Assembly: GCA_029204225.1 (NCBI GenBank)
Contig: CM055111.1
Coordinates: 7,131,365 to 7,195,364, forward strand
Direction: 5' to 3'
Origin: Diphasiastrum complanatum
Taxonomy: Eukaryota > Streptophyta > Lycopodiopsida > Lycopodiales > Lycopodiaceae
DNA length: 64,000 nucleotides
Part shown: piece after piece, positions 1 through 12,033 of the stretch
Layout of the letters: the number at the start of each line of letters is the position of its first letter
How positions within the stretch are numbered: the first letter of the stretch is position 1
The notes under the pieces: generated by a model
What the model was told of the DNA's origin: nothing
What the model saw: only the letters and a program-made list of their open reading frames with translations
Databases searched by the model: none
Position numbers and translations under genes: made by a program

Positions 1-160
1 AGTTATTCCACGACATATGCATCAGTATCATTAGACAAGATTCAAGTACAAGATTTAGACATTGAATTACCCACATTACGAATGGTTTTGAGATCACATA
101 GACCTTATCAATCATATCTCTTTGAAATTGATAGATCGCATTCACACAAACACACACACA

Positions 161-229
161 CATGGGATGATATTAGACACATTGTTGATAACTTGCATCC
201 ACATAATCCCACCACCAATTTTGAGATTT

Positions 230-272
<43 letters not shown>

Positions 273-345
273 GATGGGACGATGTTAGACACATTGTTGA
301 TGACTTGCATCCATATAATCCCACCACCAATTTTGAGATTTGCAT
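161..345. repeat. Imperfect tandem duplication around a CA tract
   Basis: A unit of about 75 bases at 161-234 (starting catgggatgatattagaca) recurs at 273-345 with a few substitutions. The CA dinucleotide run lies between the two units. The short frames crossing it read only His-Thr repeats and are not genes. Confidence 0.85.
235..271. repeat. (CA)n microsatellite
   Basis: About 18 uninterrupted CA dinucleotides, directly between the two duplicated units described for this locus. Confidence 0.95.
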
Positions 346-554
346 TTGCATATCCCTCCATGCATGGGTCTGAAAAGAGGGCATTGCCTTAAAATCTGAT
401 GGGATTGAAAGCATTTGCCATTTAGATCACGTGTGGGTTTTACTGCATGTACGAAGGCACCAAATCATTTGAAGATGTTGCACTTAAAGCCAATCATGTT
501 GCAGATGGATCATATGGGCTAAATCGATTGCCTTTGGGTAGATAGCTGTTGAAG
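346..554. other. No gene seen
   Basis: Unique-looking sequence without a convincing frame. It may include the far end of the chromovirus LTR that follows, but no boundary can be fixed. Confidence 0.4.
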
Positions 555-974
555 TCACCACACTAGATTACTGTGGTTAGCATCACCCAACAAGGGTGTT
601 GAGCCCACTATACTTGATAAGGCTAATACTAGATGAGCCATTCTGAGTCCATCCGTTCAAAAGGGCTGGGTACCTACCTAGTTGGCCACTCCATGCGCTT
701 GCCACTTAGCACTTGCTAACCCGGGCTCGCTCACATGGCTAGGTAGTCACCTGTACCCACTAACCCCTCAGACCCCACTGGGCCAATTACTAGACTCGGG
801 ATACTACGTGACCTTAATTGTGTACCTGACCCCTCGACTACCAATATAACTGGTAGCACTGCGGGTCCACTAGCCACATCCCCTGGAACCCTCCTAACCA
901 GTAATGACAGCGAGTCGGGTCCCACCTAGCATGGAAGGCTACTCCTTATGGTACTAATGATGCCCTAACACACT
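555..974 (-). repeat. Probable 3' LTR of the adjacent chromovirus
   Basis: On the minus strand the chromodomain remnant is followed by a purine run (cccggggaaag) and then TGTTAGGGCATC, the usual polypurine-tract/LTR-start arrangement. The sequence beyond is non-coding. The distal end is not defined because no second copy is in the window. Confidence 0.5.
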
Positions 975-1845
975 TTCCCCGGGCACCCGTAAAAGCTCTC
1001 GGCCTCAAAAGTTGCTTCTTCGGCAAGGAAGGTAGGATATCTTTTATGAGGAACATCGGCTCACTCCCAGGTAGCCTCCTCGGTTGTCTAATCCTTCCAC
1101 TTCATGATATACTCCTTGAAGATCGTATGCCTCAACGTACGTCCTCATGTATCCAGAATTTCTTTTGGCTCATGTGGCAAAGACCTTAATTCCTTGAAGG
1201 ATAATTGGTGGGAAATCACTTGATCTCCGTCCTTGAGCACTCTCTTCAGTCTACTAACATGGAACATTGGGTGAACCTTGGACCCTTCTGGCAAAGCCAG
1301 TTTATAAGCCGAGCTTCCAACACTCTTTAGTACCGCAAATGGTCCACAATATCTAGGAGATAAGTTCGGACACTTACGTCTCCGCAGAGTTTCAGATTTC
1401 TCTAGAACTTGCAAATAAACTTCATCTCCTTCCTTAAAGGCTACTACCCTTTCCGGCATAATGTCGAGATCACACTTGCATCTGTTGGACATTTTCTTTA
1501 ACAACCGTTAACATCCAACATGTCTTGGAGAAAATCCTTGACAATTTGTATCTGCTCTCTCTTGAGTCCCACTGCCATTGGGGCTCGAGGTTGATACCCG
1601 TACATCACCATGAATGCACTATACCAAGTGGTATCATGCTTTGAGCTATTATAGGCAAACTCCAACAACGGAAGATATTCTTCCCAGTTAGACTGTTTGC
1701 TACTCACATAAGCTCTCAACATATATTCTAGGACTTGGTTGACTCTTTCTGTTTGACCATCCGTCTGTGAGTAGTCAGAAGTACCCCTTTACAGCTTAGT
1801 TTCTAACTTAAGAAACACCTCTTGCCAAAAATTGCTGGTAAACTA
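975..1845 (-). pseudogene. Ty3/gypsy chromovirus integrase C-terminus with chromodomain (fragment)
   Basis: Read on the minus strand, 1845 to 1498 encodes the end of an integrase core, including SDYSQTDGQTERVNQ-like and WEEYLPLLEFAYN motifs. 1504 to 1145 encodes the GPY/F module (SPRYCGPF...HPMFHVSRLK). 1144 to about 1020 encodes a chromodomain (IFKEYIMKWKD, EEATWE) with internal stops. Integrase inserts element cDNA, and a chromodomain tethers it to histone marks. Everything upstream (gag, protease, RT) is missing: the fragment ends at 1845 next to a copia LTR piece. There are stops in all three segments and a frame change near 1500, so this is a dead remnant. Confidence 0.85.
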
Positions 1846-1850
1846 CTAAT

Positions 1851-2116
1851 GATTTCAAAGTTAGTTACTATAAGATCGAACGTGATTTTTATCACTATTG
1901 TTTGGTTCGAAATTGATAGGCATAGTCATGCATGAAGAAAGAGGAAGATAGTTTATTCCGCTATGCAGGATAAGTTTTCTTTCTTGTCATTCGAATTATT
2001 TTTATTCGATTCTTTTAGACCTATCTTTTACACACCTCTTTCCAACAATTTTGATAAAATAAAGGAATCACCTTTTCTTTTTTTTACGATATATACATCT
2101 GGCCTCTAATAGACCT
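1851..2116 (+). repeat. Ty1/copia LTR fragment (inverted copy at 39.45-39.73 kb)
   Basis: Matches the reverse complement of about 39450-39730 almost base for base, including gatcgaacgtga, the ttattccgctatgca stretch and a TATA-like run near 2090 (gatatatacatctggcc). The first 30 or so bases of the LTR are missing here. It abuts copia coding sequence at 2117. Confidence 0.8.
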
Positions 2117-2392
2117 AAGGAAGAGAGACATAAACTTGATGTAGAAGCTATCAAGTGTATATTCCTAGGATATGATGATTGTGTGAAGGGCTATAGATGT
2201 TTTGATCCAGTGGAAAACAAAATCCATGTAAGTCGTGATGTTATCTTTGATGAATCCAAGATGTATAAAGATAGCGAGAAATACATTTGCATGAAACATC
2301 TATGTGTGAATAATCCAACAATGGTCTCCATGTTTATTTCCAAGCAAATCCATGACTATATCCATGCAAACATTTTTTTGTGCACATGACCT
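2117..2392 (+). pseudogene. Ty1/copia pol fragment (integrase/RT junction)
   Basis: The frame contains the copia block downstream of the integrase core: CIFLGYDDCVKGYRCFDP followed by HVSRDVIFDES. The match is lost after about residue 60. RT and most of RNase H are deleted, and sequence resumes at 2430 with the very end of RNase H. The same deletion is present in the inverted copy at 36.0-36.35 kb, so it predates that duplication. Confidence 0.8.
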
Positions 2393-2429
2393 CCTTTATA
2401 TGTTTCATGAATATATCATGAGTAGATAT

Positions 2430-2672
2430 TTGGCCATTGTGTTCTTGTGCCAGATTTCATTCTAGGACTAAGCATATTGATATTCATCATTATCATGTAA
2501 CTAGAGAAAATGTGCTATATGATTGGTTTATTGGAAAACAAAGTACATGACACCTGGTATTCTCACAAAGGTTCACTAAAAGACAAGCATACAAAGGCAC
2601 TCGTAGATAATGCCTACCAAGTTTGAACATATATTCGTGGACTAAAGTGGATCAATCTCAACTAAGGGGGAG
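2430..2672 (+). pseudogene. Copia RNase H C-terminal remnant and polypurine tract
   Basis: The frame reads an RNase H tail resembling RFHSRTKHIDIHHHYV, which in intact elements precedes the end of pol, then degenerates. It is followed at 2662-2672 by actaagggggag, a polypurine tract that primes plus-strand synthesis directly before the 3' LTR. Confidence 0.75.
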
Positions 2673-4537
2673 TGATGTGGATTTGTTCAAGATATTTTGT
2701 GAATTACCTATGCAATCCGAAATTGAAATTTTTGACTAGCTTGTGCTATTTATCACCAGATTTTACCTTTATATGGAACATCCACGCGTTGGAATCCACA
2801 CAAACAAGTTTTCACCTGTGCAACTCCCTTTGTATGTTCTATCAACCTATGTTTTTGTTCACTTTTAGAGTAGCACAAAAGCATAAACACAAAAATCATA
2901 AGAGCCAAATATTTGTTAAAAAATGATAAGTTGTCACTTGAAGGACATATGGCCCTTGCTGAGCAATTTTCCCTTCAAACTACAACACTAAAGTTGATTA
3001 CTTTGATTATTGTGAAGCAAACACCTTGGTTATCATTGACCTTGGGTAGTAATGACAACTCTAAAAGATGCATCAAGAGCATTACAAAGTTAAACCAAAA
3101 AGTTAAGGATTCTTTTGAAATGTGCCATTGCTCATAAAAACTAGATAAATATAAATAGGCTAGTTGTTAGATTTGGCAGTTTACCTCTTTAGATTTGTGA
3201 CTTTTTAAATTTGGCTAAATTTAATTCCTAAAAAATGTGAAACAAAAATTTGTTTCACAAGTCCTAAGGGCACTTAGGATTAAATATGTTAAATCAAATC
3301 TGATATTTAAACTTAATCGGATTGCTCATTGCACAATGCAAGTTGCAAGTTGCAAATAGCTGATGTAAAATCTATATATACTAAAAGAAAAGTGGTTTCT
3401 GGGCAGCTCACGCTGCCCGTCACGCTCTCACGAGCAACGTGAGCTGCCCGAAAACCCATGTTTTTATTGAGGAAGGGTGAAGAAAGGGTGAAGGCCACGG
3501 GCACGGGAGGGCACGGGCAGGGGCGGAGACGTGGGCGAGCAGGGGGATGGGCACGGGCCCGCCGCCCTCACATTTGAATTTGCCCGCCGTTGGCCGGGCA
3601 GGCATTACTAGTACAATCTAAAAGTATTCAAAAAGCTACTTACCCAATGACTCAAGAATGAGCAATGAGAAGGTTTAAGAGTACTACTGGTAGCAAGACT
3701 CATCCTCTTAAATACTTGGTGACTCAATCGATAGCTAAGTAATGACTTGAAAGTTGTGAATATCTAAGGAACTAATTAGTAACAAGACCTAACTAGTAAA
3801 GACGTGCTAGAACTTAGAAATAGTCGATACCTCAAAAAATCTTAAGGTTTAAAAAAATGCTTAACAAATTATTTTAGGCTAATTTCAGAAAATACTTTTT
3901 TTTTATAAGGTTATAATTTTTTTAGTTATGAGCACTGAAGTGTGCCCTTGTATTTTTGAAGTGCATTAATTCGTGGATAATGGTCATTATGGCTTGAGTT
4001 CAATGTAAAAGACCACCTCCCATTATATGGTTCATCAACTTTTATTAATAATGAAACATACCATAAAAAAAAGAGGTGATCCCCACTTTAAAAGGGCTAT
4101 GTAGTAGTCCTCAAGAGTTGAGAAGAAAAAGGAGAGAAATAGACAACTCATATGTGGTCCCCACAATTTGAGCGACAAAGAGTGAAGTGAGAGAATCCCG
4201 ATGCTTGGAGACATGAGGGGATGCTTGGGGACATGAGGGGAAATAGACAACTGACATGTGCTCCCCATTCTTTTGAGTAGAGAGGGTATATTATGGGTGG
4301 TCCCCATGTAGAGAGAGATTGAGTTTCACATGTCATTTTGCGTATGATCACTCATCATTTACATGAGTATGTATTTTCTAATGAAGTTTCCAACGCTGGA
4401 TCATCGCACCATAAAAATAGCTCCACTTAACACTCAGCGTCTTTTTAGGCAAGATTCGTGGATGAAAAGGTCACTATAAAATTACTAGAAGTTGTGAGGA
4501 GTGATATCGAACACATGGCATCATCCGGTTGGTTAAG
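2673..4537 (+). repeat. Copia 3' LTR, about 1.9 kb, left arm of a large inverted duplication
   Basis: Begins TGATGTGG right after the polypurine tract. The whole block is repeated in reverse at 34086-35946 with scattered substitutions and small indels. Homology ends at 4537 (catccggttggtt), where the ABCG locus duplication begins. Short frames inside (for example around 3500 and 4150) appear in both arms but have no recognisable domain and are probably not genes. Confidence 0.8.
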
Positions 4538-5296
4538 AACATGCAAATTTTGAGCCATACCAAGGCTTCTAAAACGATTTTAATCTCCATCGTAGATTTG
4601 CAGCTGCTATGTATGGTATTCGCCATCCAACGATGAGCTACTTGGTGTCATCACCCTCGCCACTGGAGCATCTCCAAGGTGCTCTAGCATGTACCCGGCC
4701 TAGTGTGGATGGGGAATACCTAGTACATAGTGAGCCCAATACTTCATAGTTGATAATAATACGTTTTGGAGAGAATGTGAGGTGTTGAGAGGGGGGATTA
4801 CTAGAGGCATAGAGGCATAGAGTCCATATCTTTTGCTATTTTACGTGTGCATTGCTTCGTGATTGTTTACTTCCGTCTGCCCTTTATCTCGATATGATCC
4901 GTGGTGCATGAGTTCTCTATGCGTGGTGTCTGCGCTTTATCTCGGTATGATCCGCATTACATCAGTTCTCTATGTTCATTGTAGCTTATTCACAATTTCT
5001 ACAAGCTTAGTGAGGAAATTAGTGGATTCTAATATTGCAATGCTATCTAATCTTCCACCTCCTTCTTTTTTTCTTTCTCGACCTTATGTTGTTACTCGAC
5101 GGTGTCATATATTACAGGCATAGGCTAGCTCCGAACTACAGCAACCCAGGAAGAGTAGCTCCCGACAAAGCGCCAAAGCGATCTATTATCTGTACGTTCT
5201 ACTACATCCAGAAAAAGCTTCACGGTAACAGGGACAGCTAACGGCTTAAACTGTATAGTGGGCAGTGCTGCAACAATTCCGCAGGTGAATTAATCG
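4538..5296 (+). other. 5' flank of ABCG copy 1, duplicated at 47.18-47.92 kb
   Basis: Direct repeat of about 47183-47921, so it belongs to the duplicated ABCG locus and should hold its promoter and 5' leader. Copy 1 differs by a tandem duplication of about 54 bases near 4880-4980 (ctttatctcg-tatgatccg twice) and by loss of about 60 bases near 4820. No coding frame is seen. The transcription start cannot be placed. Confidence 0.75.
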
Positions 5297-8200
5297 ATGG
5301 GCGCGAGAAATTCAAGTCATCAAGGTAATTGCTCCCCAGTTGCAGGAATCATGCAAGCTTCAGAGAGTGACAGGCGTCTCGTTGCTGATGGTTAGCTGGA
5401 TTCCTATTCGGAAACCTACGGGGCTATGATATAACGTCTCTATCATAATCAGCTCCCAATTCACAGATCTTATGTTACCTTCCTGTTGCAGAACATTATC
5501 TGCATGTCTGCAAATACTTTCTTGTTAAACGCTAGAAAAATCGACGTAGTAACTTGATAACTTAAACAACCCTTTAAGATCTTACTGTCTCCATCAAATC
5601 TGGTTGCTTTGATCGTTACAGAGAATGCAGCTAGAAAACATGTAGCAATGGAAGGCAACAAAGATCAGAGCGGAGGAGATGTTCACATGGCTGTGGAGTT
5701 TACTGGGAGTGCATATGGAAGTCATAGTTCGCCTCTTCCAGTTTATCTGAAGGTGAGCCAAATTTCTCCTACAACGTTCTGACGAAGTGCGACTTTAATT
5801 TGCTGAATATATTAACTGATGTGTTGTTATACGCCGAAACTTCCTTGATAAGCCGTTGTTGATGTACCCGCGTGGTTGTTGCTTTTGCTGTGAAAAAGTT
5901 CGAAGCGGTGAAGTACAAAATATTCTTGAAGCCCAAGCACAAAATTTCGTGGCGCTTTGTAAAGCCAGCCATTGTGGTTCCGACGGAAAAAGAAATTCTG
6001 CATGGAGTAAGTGGATCAGTCGCTCCAGGAGAAGTGCTGGCCATCATGTGTTCTTCGGGTTGTCGAAAAACAACGCTTCTCAACGTCTTCGGTGGCAGAG
6101 TATCCCAGGCGAATGTGACGGGAAGCGTCACTTACAACGAACTGCCTTACAACAAAAGCCTGAGGAGAAGGTAGTCTGTGACAGTTTCGTGAATGAAGAA
6201 ATGCGGTTTTGAAAAGGAACAGTTAAAAGTGAACTTCCATGGGCACAAGTCCTTTTGAGCACATAATATTGCTTGCTGAGTCTTATCTGACAGTAAAAGT
6301 TTTGACTGCACGATTGGCTTTGTTGCACAAGATGATATCTTATATCCTCACTCGACGGTGACAGAGACTTTGATGTATGCAGCCTTGTTACGGCTTCCAA
6401 ATTCTTTCACCAAACAGCAAAAGATACAGAGAGTAGAAGAGATCAGTATCCAACTTGGGCTTGAAAGGTATAATCCCATGATCATAATTCGCTGGCTGTT
6501 AAAATTCCCGCGGCAACAATTAGTTTACGGTCATTGCAACTAGCTGGATAGGCTTCATGCAAAATATATACTCTGGGATACTCAGTTTCATCACGCATGT
6601 GGTGCAGATGCCGAGACACTATAATTGGGGATCGCTTTCTGAGAGGTATTTCTGGAGGTGTTTGCATAGGTCATGAAATTCTTATAGATCCATCTCTTCT
6701 GTTGTTGGATGAACCCACATCTGGATTAGACTCTACCATTGCTCTCAAAGTCATTCAATTAATTCAGAGCATAGCACAGGTGATAACATTCCCTCTTCTG
6801 TATCAGCAATCACTTTCAATCATGTCTGCGACTCTCTTTTTCGTTATTCTAGGATGAAGTTTGTTGAACGGTATGGTCCATGCACAGGGAGGGCGGACTG
6901 TTGTGACAAGTATTCATCAGCCTTCAACTAGGCTGTTTTATATGTTCAGTAAAGTGATTTTACTTTCAAAAGGGCAAACTATCTATTATGGAAAAGCTGC
7001 TGAAGCCATGGATTACTTTTTTTCAATTGGCTTGTCTCCAGCAATGGCCATGAATCCTGGGCCTGACTTTTTGTTAGACGTGGCGAATGGTAATTTGGAT
7101 GCTATCTCTATACCTCCTGCTCTGGATATCAGTAAAAAGCAACAAAGACGATAAAAAATGAAATTGCAGAAGGAAACCTTGCACGAAAAGAATTTCTCTA
7201 GGTACACTGATATACAAACAGATCCAACAAATTAGCACAATTTACCTGCCTTCACTCATGGCACTTGTGGATACCAATCTTATAGATCGACTACTTCTTT
7301 TGCTTTTGCAGTATTTAGTGGCGAAGTTCAACCTTGGAACAGTAATGCAAGAGAACAACAAGCAGCTGGAATCTGTATTTTTTAAGGAGGAACTCAAGGA
7401 AGCAATTTTGGAAAAACAGGAATGGAGCACAAGTTGGTGGCAGCAGTTTTAAGTGCTACTGATACGTGGTCTTGCTGAGAGAAGGCATGAAGACCTGGGC
7501 AGCCATAGAATGTTTCAAGTCACAGCTATGTCGATTATCGTTGGTTTGCTCTGGTGGCACTCAAACACACAAACCGAAAATAGGCTTGCTGACGAGGTCT
7601 CAAATTTTATTCACTACTAGGATGGCTGACCATAACAATTCTGTTTCTGATCTGACTCGATTCCACACTACCAAATTTCTTGTATTTTCTCATTCTAATT
7701 GGTCCTACTTTGTGGGTTAATGTATTGTAATGCTGTCTGTGCCTCTTATAACCTTCTACTGCTGGGATGATCCTTAAATGTATTTGTTTGCCAGGTGGGA
7801 CTACTCTTTTTCATCAACATGTTTTGGACTTTTGTTCCAATGTTTATGGCAATGCACACTTTTCCTTTGGAAAGAGCAATTCTTGCTAAAGAAAGAGCAT
7901 CCAACATGTATAGATTGAGTGCATATTTCTTGAGCCGCACTTTGGGTGATGTCCCCATGGACATGTTACTCATTTTCACCTTCATAACTATTGTCTACTT
8001 TACGACACATTTGCGCATGACCCCTCAAGCATTTATCCTTACACTCCTTACGGTCATTCTTCAAACAACGGCCACACAGGTTTAGAGACTCCAATAAATT
8101 TGTGTGCTCTTGTTTTTGTGTATTTTGGAGATGACTCCAATAAATTTATCGAAATGTTCAAGGCATGGTAGGTTGGTAACTTATTTTTCTTCAATCAAGG

Positions 8201-9001
8201 GGCTATCTTGATTCTCAATTGGTTGTTTCCATATGGTCAAATATGGCACACAAGGGGCTTGGTTTATTCGTAGGTGCTACCATGATGGATGTGAGAAAGG
8301 GGACTACTTTGGCTACAGTTCTTATGCACACCTTCATGTTGACTGGTGGTTACTACATTCTTATGCACACCTTCATGTTGACTGGTGGTTACTACATTCA
8401 GGTGATATTTGCTACATAATTGGATAGCTAGTCATTTTTTGTTCTTTTAGTAACTAGACGGTAGGCTTAGTTAATGGTGGTTTTTTTTTAATGTTTTGGT
8501 ACACATTAGAATGAATGGTAGTTTTTTCACAATATACAAAGGAGTTGGTGGTTTTGAAAAGCTAAGAAACACCAAGTTTGCTATATTTGACATCTTTTTG
8601 ATACATCATGGCAAGTATTATACTATATTATTGTTGTATGAAGTTTGAAATACTATTGTTCAGGTGAGGAAAGGGTATGTGGATCAAGCTTTAAAGAGTT
8701 AGAAGAGTTTTTCTAAGGTCTATAAATACATGGTTTTGGACTTGTTGTTTTGCAGCACATTCCTATATCAATCAAGTGGTTAAAATATCTTTCCTTCAAC
8801 TACCAAAGCTTCAAACTTCTTGTGAAGGTACAATACAGTGCCAACCAAAGATATAGTTGTTCTAGTCCAGAAGGATGTAGCATCAATACATCACCATCCA
8901 TCCATAATGTACAACTAGGTGGTGGTGGTGCAAAGGCTTGGGCATTGCTCTTGTTGTTTGTTGCATATCGAATTTTTTTGCACTTCGGAGGATGGAGATA
9001 G
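5297..9001 (+). pseudogene. ABCG (WBC) half-transporter, copy 1, inactivated
   Basis: Ten exons can be traced: 5297-5324, 5622-5752, 5899-6170, 6312-6467, 6608-6779, 6888-7201, 7312-7596, 7795-8079, 8255-8401 and 8756-9001. The family is an ATP-driven plasma-membrane exporter with an N-terminal ATPase domain and a C-terminal six-helix membrane domain. Exons 3-6 carry the ATPase, 7-10 the membrane part, ending in a Cys-containing loop and a last helix. Lesions seen: Walker A changed from GPSGCGKT (copy 2) to CSSGCRKT; intron 3 acceptor AG to AC; 12-base deletion removing ERKR after the SGG signature; 2-base insertion near 7135; CAG to TAG at 7199-7201; TAT to TAA near 7450; 39-base tandem duplication in exon 9. 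Walker B ([12 protein letters not shown]) is intact. Closest by appearance to plant ABCG9/14/21-type proteins. Confidence 0.9.
8320..8398 (+). repeat. 39-base in-frame tandem duplication in ABCG copy 1 exon 9
   Basis: The segment encoding LMHTFMLTGGYYI occurs twice back to back with no difference, adding 13 residues in the predicted membrane region. The perfect identity shows that it arose late. Confidence 0.95.
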
Positions 9002-10206
9002 GGGTATGATAGGTTTTTTAGAATCGAACAATTTATAGATAGCCCTTTCAAAATTTTAAGAATTTTGTCTTCTTTGAAATTAATTATGAGGATGCTATCA
9101 AACACATTAATTCTGGGGAGGTTAACAAGAAATGAGCCAAAGAGTCAATTAACCATGAAGAGCTTGTGGAGAAGGCATCCACAAATACAATTGTTGTTAA
9201 AAAACTACTTTTACTCATTGTTTGTGAAGAATTCATACTAGAGATACAATGTCGCCCATATAATTTCGGTTATTGCAATATTACTAGCATATTCCATATA
9301 GACTTTTCCAAAGTCATTGTATACAACTTTGAAAAAATATGGCTAAACTAGGTCCCTTAGAGTTTGGAGCATACACTACATGGGTTGCCAAGGTTTGAGC
9401 ATGCACTTTATGGTTGCAATATCTAACTCTATGCAGCTCAATCCATTGCAATAAACTTGAGGATCCAATTACAACATTGCATTTCAACAATTTGGCCCAA
9501 GATTTTCCTATACAAGATTTTAGATCCTAGTACATACTTAAAACCATTTGTAATCATAGTTCCATGAAGATAATTGAACAAAAGAGCCAAGAAAAATTGA
9601 CTAGAAGATTAGTATTGAGAGGGAAAAGAAATTTCAAGTTTAGAAATGTAGGAAATGAGCAAAAATGAGTGCTCAAGTTGACTAAACTCCTAACTAGCAC
9701 TCTGAGAGTCCCTATGTTAAACTTAGATCCTACTAAATGAAGCATAGAAGTCATACTATCTGGATATTTGACAACTTGCATGGTTACAATAAAGTGTTAA
9801 TGACGGTCTAGAAGTCTAAGTGCACGTACATAACTTGCTTTTGTACCCACTCTAATTTACATGTCTGACATGCATTGAACGCAAAAACATTGTCTAAGAT
9901 TTTCTCTTGCATAAATCAAACAATCAACATTGAATTTGCTAGACTAGAAAAAAGGCTATTGGCATTTACAACATATACATATATGGCCAAGACAAGATTT
10001 TTTAGATTTTGGAGCATAAGGCTCCAACATATCACTGTACAGCTACCAAGGTTTGGAATAAACATTTTCACCCAACTCACCCTACAAGCTGGCGAAATGA
10101 TCAAGAAACATCATGTGAATATTTAAATTTTGTATTGATTACAAGTTTGCTTTGGTCAACCATTTTTCAAATGATTTTTTGTTCTTTTACATAAACAAAA
10201 GAGCAA
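9002..10206. other. No gene seen between ABCG copy 1 and Ty3 element A
   Basis: AT-rich sequence with only short, domain-free frames. A loose repeated phrase (ttggagcata...ccaaggttt) occurs near 9363-9400 and 10013-10053. It probably contains the ABCG 3' flank followed by old repeat debris. Confidence 0.6.
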
Positions 10207-11335
10207 CTAAAAATTGGCCAAATTATACATATCGTTCGTCAAGGGCAATGCTATTAAGGCATCGTCCAAATTGAACCTGTGAAAAAATCCTACGAAGCCC
10301 AAAAAGACTTTCACATCACGAATTATCTGAGGTCTCGGCCATTCTCGTACCTTACGGACTTTGTCATAATCGATTTCAAGACCTTTATCAAATATGACAT
10401 GGCCCAGATATTTGACTTTAGTTTGGAAGAATTCACATTTCAACTCCTTAGCATAGAGCTTTTCTTGCCTTAGAAGATCCAGACAATAGAAGATGCTCTT
10501 CAAGCTCATCAAGTGTCCAGACTATAAATTAAAATGTTGTCCAAATACACCGCCACAAACTTTTCTAGATATGGACGAAGAATATCATTTACCATCTGCA
10601 AGAAAGTGGTAGGCGCATTCGTGAGTCCAAAAGGTAACACTAAAAACTCATAATGGCCATACCTGGATCGAAATCCAGTCTTAGGAACATCTTCGTTCCT
10701 AATCCTTATCTGATGGTAACCTGATCTAAGATCAATCTTGGAGAAATACTTAGCTCCATTCAGATGATAAATAAGGGAAATCTGTTCTTGATGGTTAAAT
10801 CATTTAACTTTTAAATGTCACCACACAAACGTGTGCCTCCATCCTTTTTACTAACTAAAAGGATTGGTGCTCCCTAAGGGGACTTATTAGGCCAAATATG
10901 GCCCATCCTAAGGAGTTCTTGTAACTGCTTACTCTTCCTTGATGCTAACCCTGTATGGAAAAAGAGATACAGATTGGCTTCCAGGAAGCAACTCAATCTG
11001 ATGGTCAACACTCCTTTGGAGAGGTAGGCCATAAGGAAAAACATCGCTATATTCTTGCCTAAGCTTGTTAAATATTATTCCTTCAGGTGAAATAACACTT
11101 CAGGGATTATTTAAAGGCACATTCAAAGGCAAATGCGATAATTCAATATTTAGAATCTGGACTGCATGGTCATCCACATAGATTTCATCTTTCAAGAAAC
11201 AAAGATAAACTTTATTACCAGAATCTTTCAAATATTCAACAACTTCTAAAGCAAAAACCATAGGATCAAAAGGCCTATTTACATCGCCTTTTAGCTCAAA
11301 CAATGAGCCCTTATACAAAAAGAAATACTATGAGT
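10207..11335 (-). pseudogene. Ty3/gypsy element A, reverse transcriptase region
   Basis: Minus-strand reading gives RT blocks in order from about 10950 down: a KSP.GAPILLVSKKDGG motif, then [13 protein letters not shown] near 10535, then KCEFFQTKVKYLGHVI and the KVREWPRPQ/LGFVGFFHRF block ending at 10207. The catalytic YxDD is YLDN, so an Asp essential for polymerisation is changed. Multiple stops and frame shifts are present. The segment 11335-11000 is the protease-RT linker. The element is cut at about 10207, so RNase H and integrase are absent. Confidence 0.8.
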
Positions 11336-11571
11336 AACATAATCCTTTCTTAAAGACTCATTTTTAGAATAAAACCATTTTTTTCTTAAGATTATGTCTA
11401 CGCTATCCAGATTCATGATATGACAATCTAGCGGTTCAACATAATCCTGAATCTAAAGCGGCAGCTGAGGAACATCCCAAGCTTGCCGATCTTCCCCTGA
11501 CGCCATTTTCACCACATACAAGTAATTACTTGGTGCAGTAGCCACCTTGAGCTTCTGCACCAGCTTAGCAT

Positions 11572-12033
11572 TTATGAAGTATGTGTGGAACCATCATCAA
11601 AAAGAACAGTCACAATTTGGCGTCCTACGACTCCATTCATACGAATGAGATTGTGGGGGCCAAAAATAGTTGTATTAAAGGATAAGTCAACAAAAGAAAT
11701 ATTAGAATTACCTGGCGCTTTAAAGGATTTAGGTTGCCTGCCAGATTTCTTTTGCTTTTTCTTTGGACAATGTTTTGGCAGATGCCCCTTCTCCATACAG
11801 GAAAAGCACAAGTCGCTGGTTCTCGCAAAATCCACGCGATCCAACTTGACGCGCTTTTTCCCGCCTTGGGAATCGGTGTTCGTCCTGTCTCTGCCCCGCT
11901 TCTTGAAAAATTTCTTTTCTTTTTGTTCAGCCTTGGGCATACTTTGCTCCTTGCGAGAGGCAAAATCGGCGTCATTGAAGATTTTTGCAAAGCGAACTGC
12001 ATCCTCGATAGTTTGCGGTTGGTTACGCCGCAC
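11572..12033 (-). pseudogene. Ty3/gypsy element A, nucleocapsid zinc knuckle and protease
   Basis: The frame holds a Lys/Arg-rich stretch, one CCHC knuckle (CFSCMEKGHLPKHC, spacing CX2CX4HX4C) that binds element RNA, and about 60 residues later the aspartic protease motif FDDGSTHT, in the usual order. The frame ends directly after the protease motif, so the rest of the protease is out of frame. Confidence 0.85.

Noticed and set aside
235-271. CRISPR-like or satellite array
   Set aside because: Only two duplicated units around a dinucleotide run; no spacer pattern, and the DNA is plant nuclear.
82-414. Overlapping frames of His/Thr or Cys/Val across the CA tract
   Set aside because: Pure dinucleotide-repeat translation on both strands; no start context or domain.
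3313-3605. Overlapping Pro/Ala-rich frames seen again at 35.03-35.3 kb
   Set aside because: Repeated only because both lie in the inverted LTR copies; frame not conserved with silent changes and no domain.
5769-6131. 120-residue minus-strand frame over ABCG exon 3
   Set aside because: Shadow of the ABC ATPase exon, present likewise opposite copy 2.
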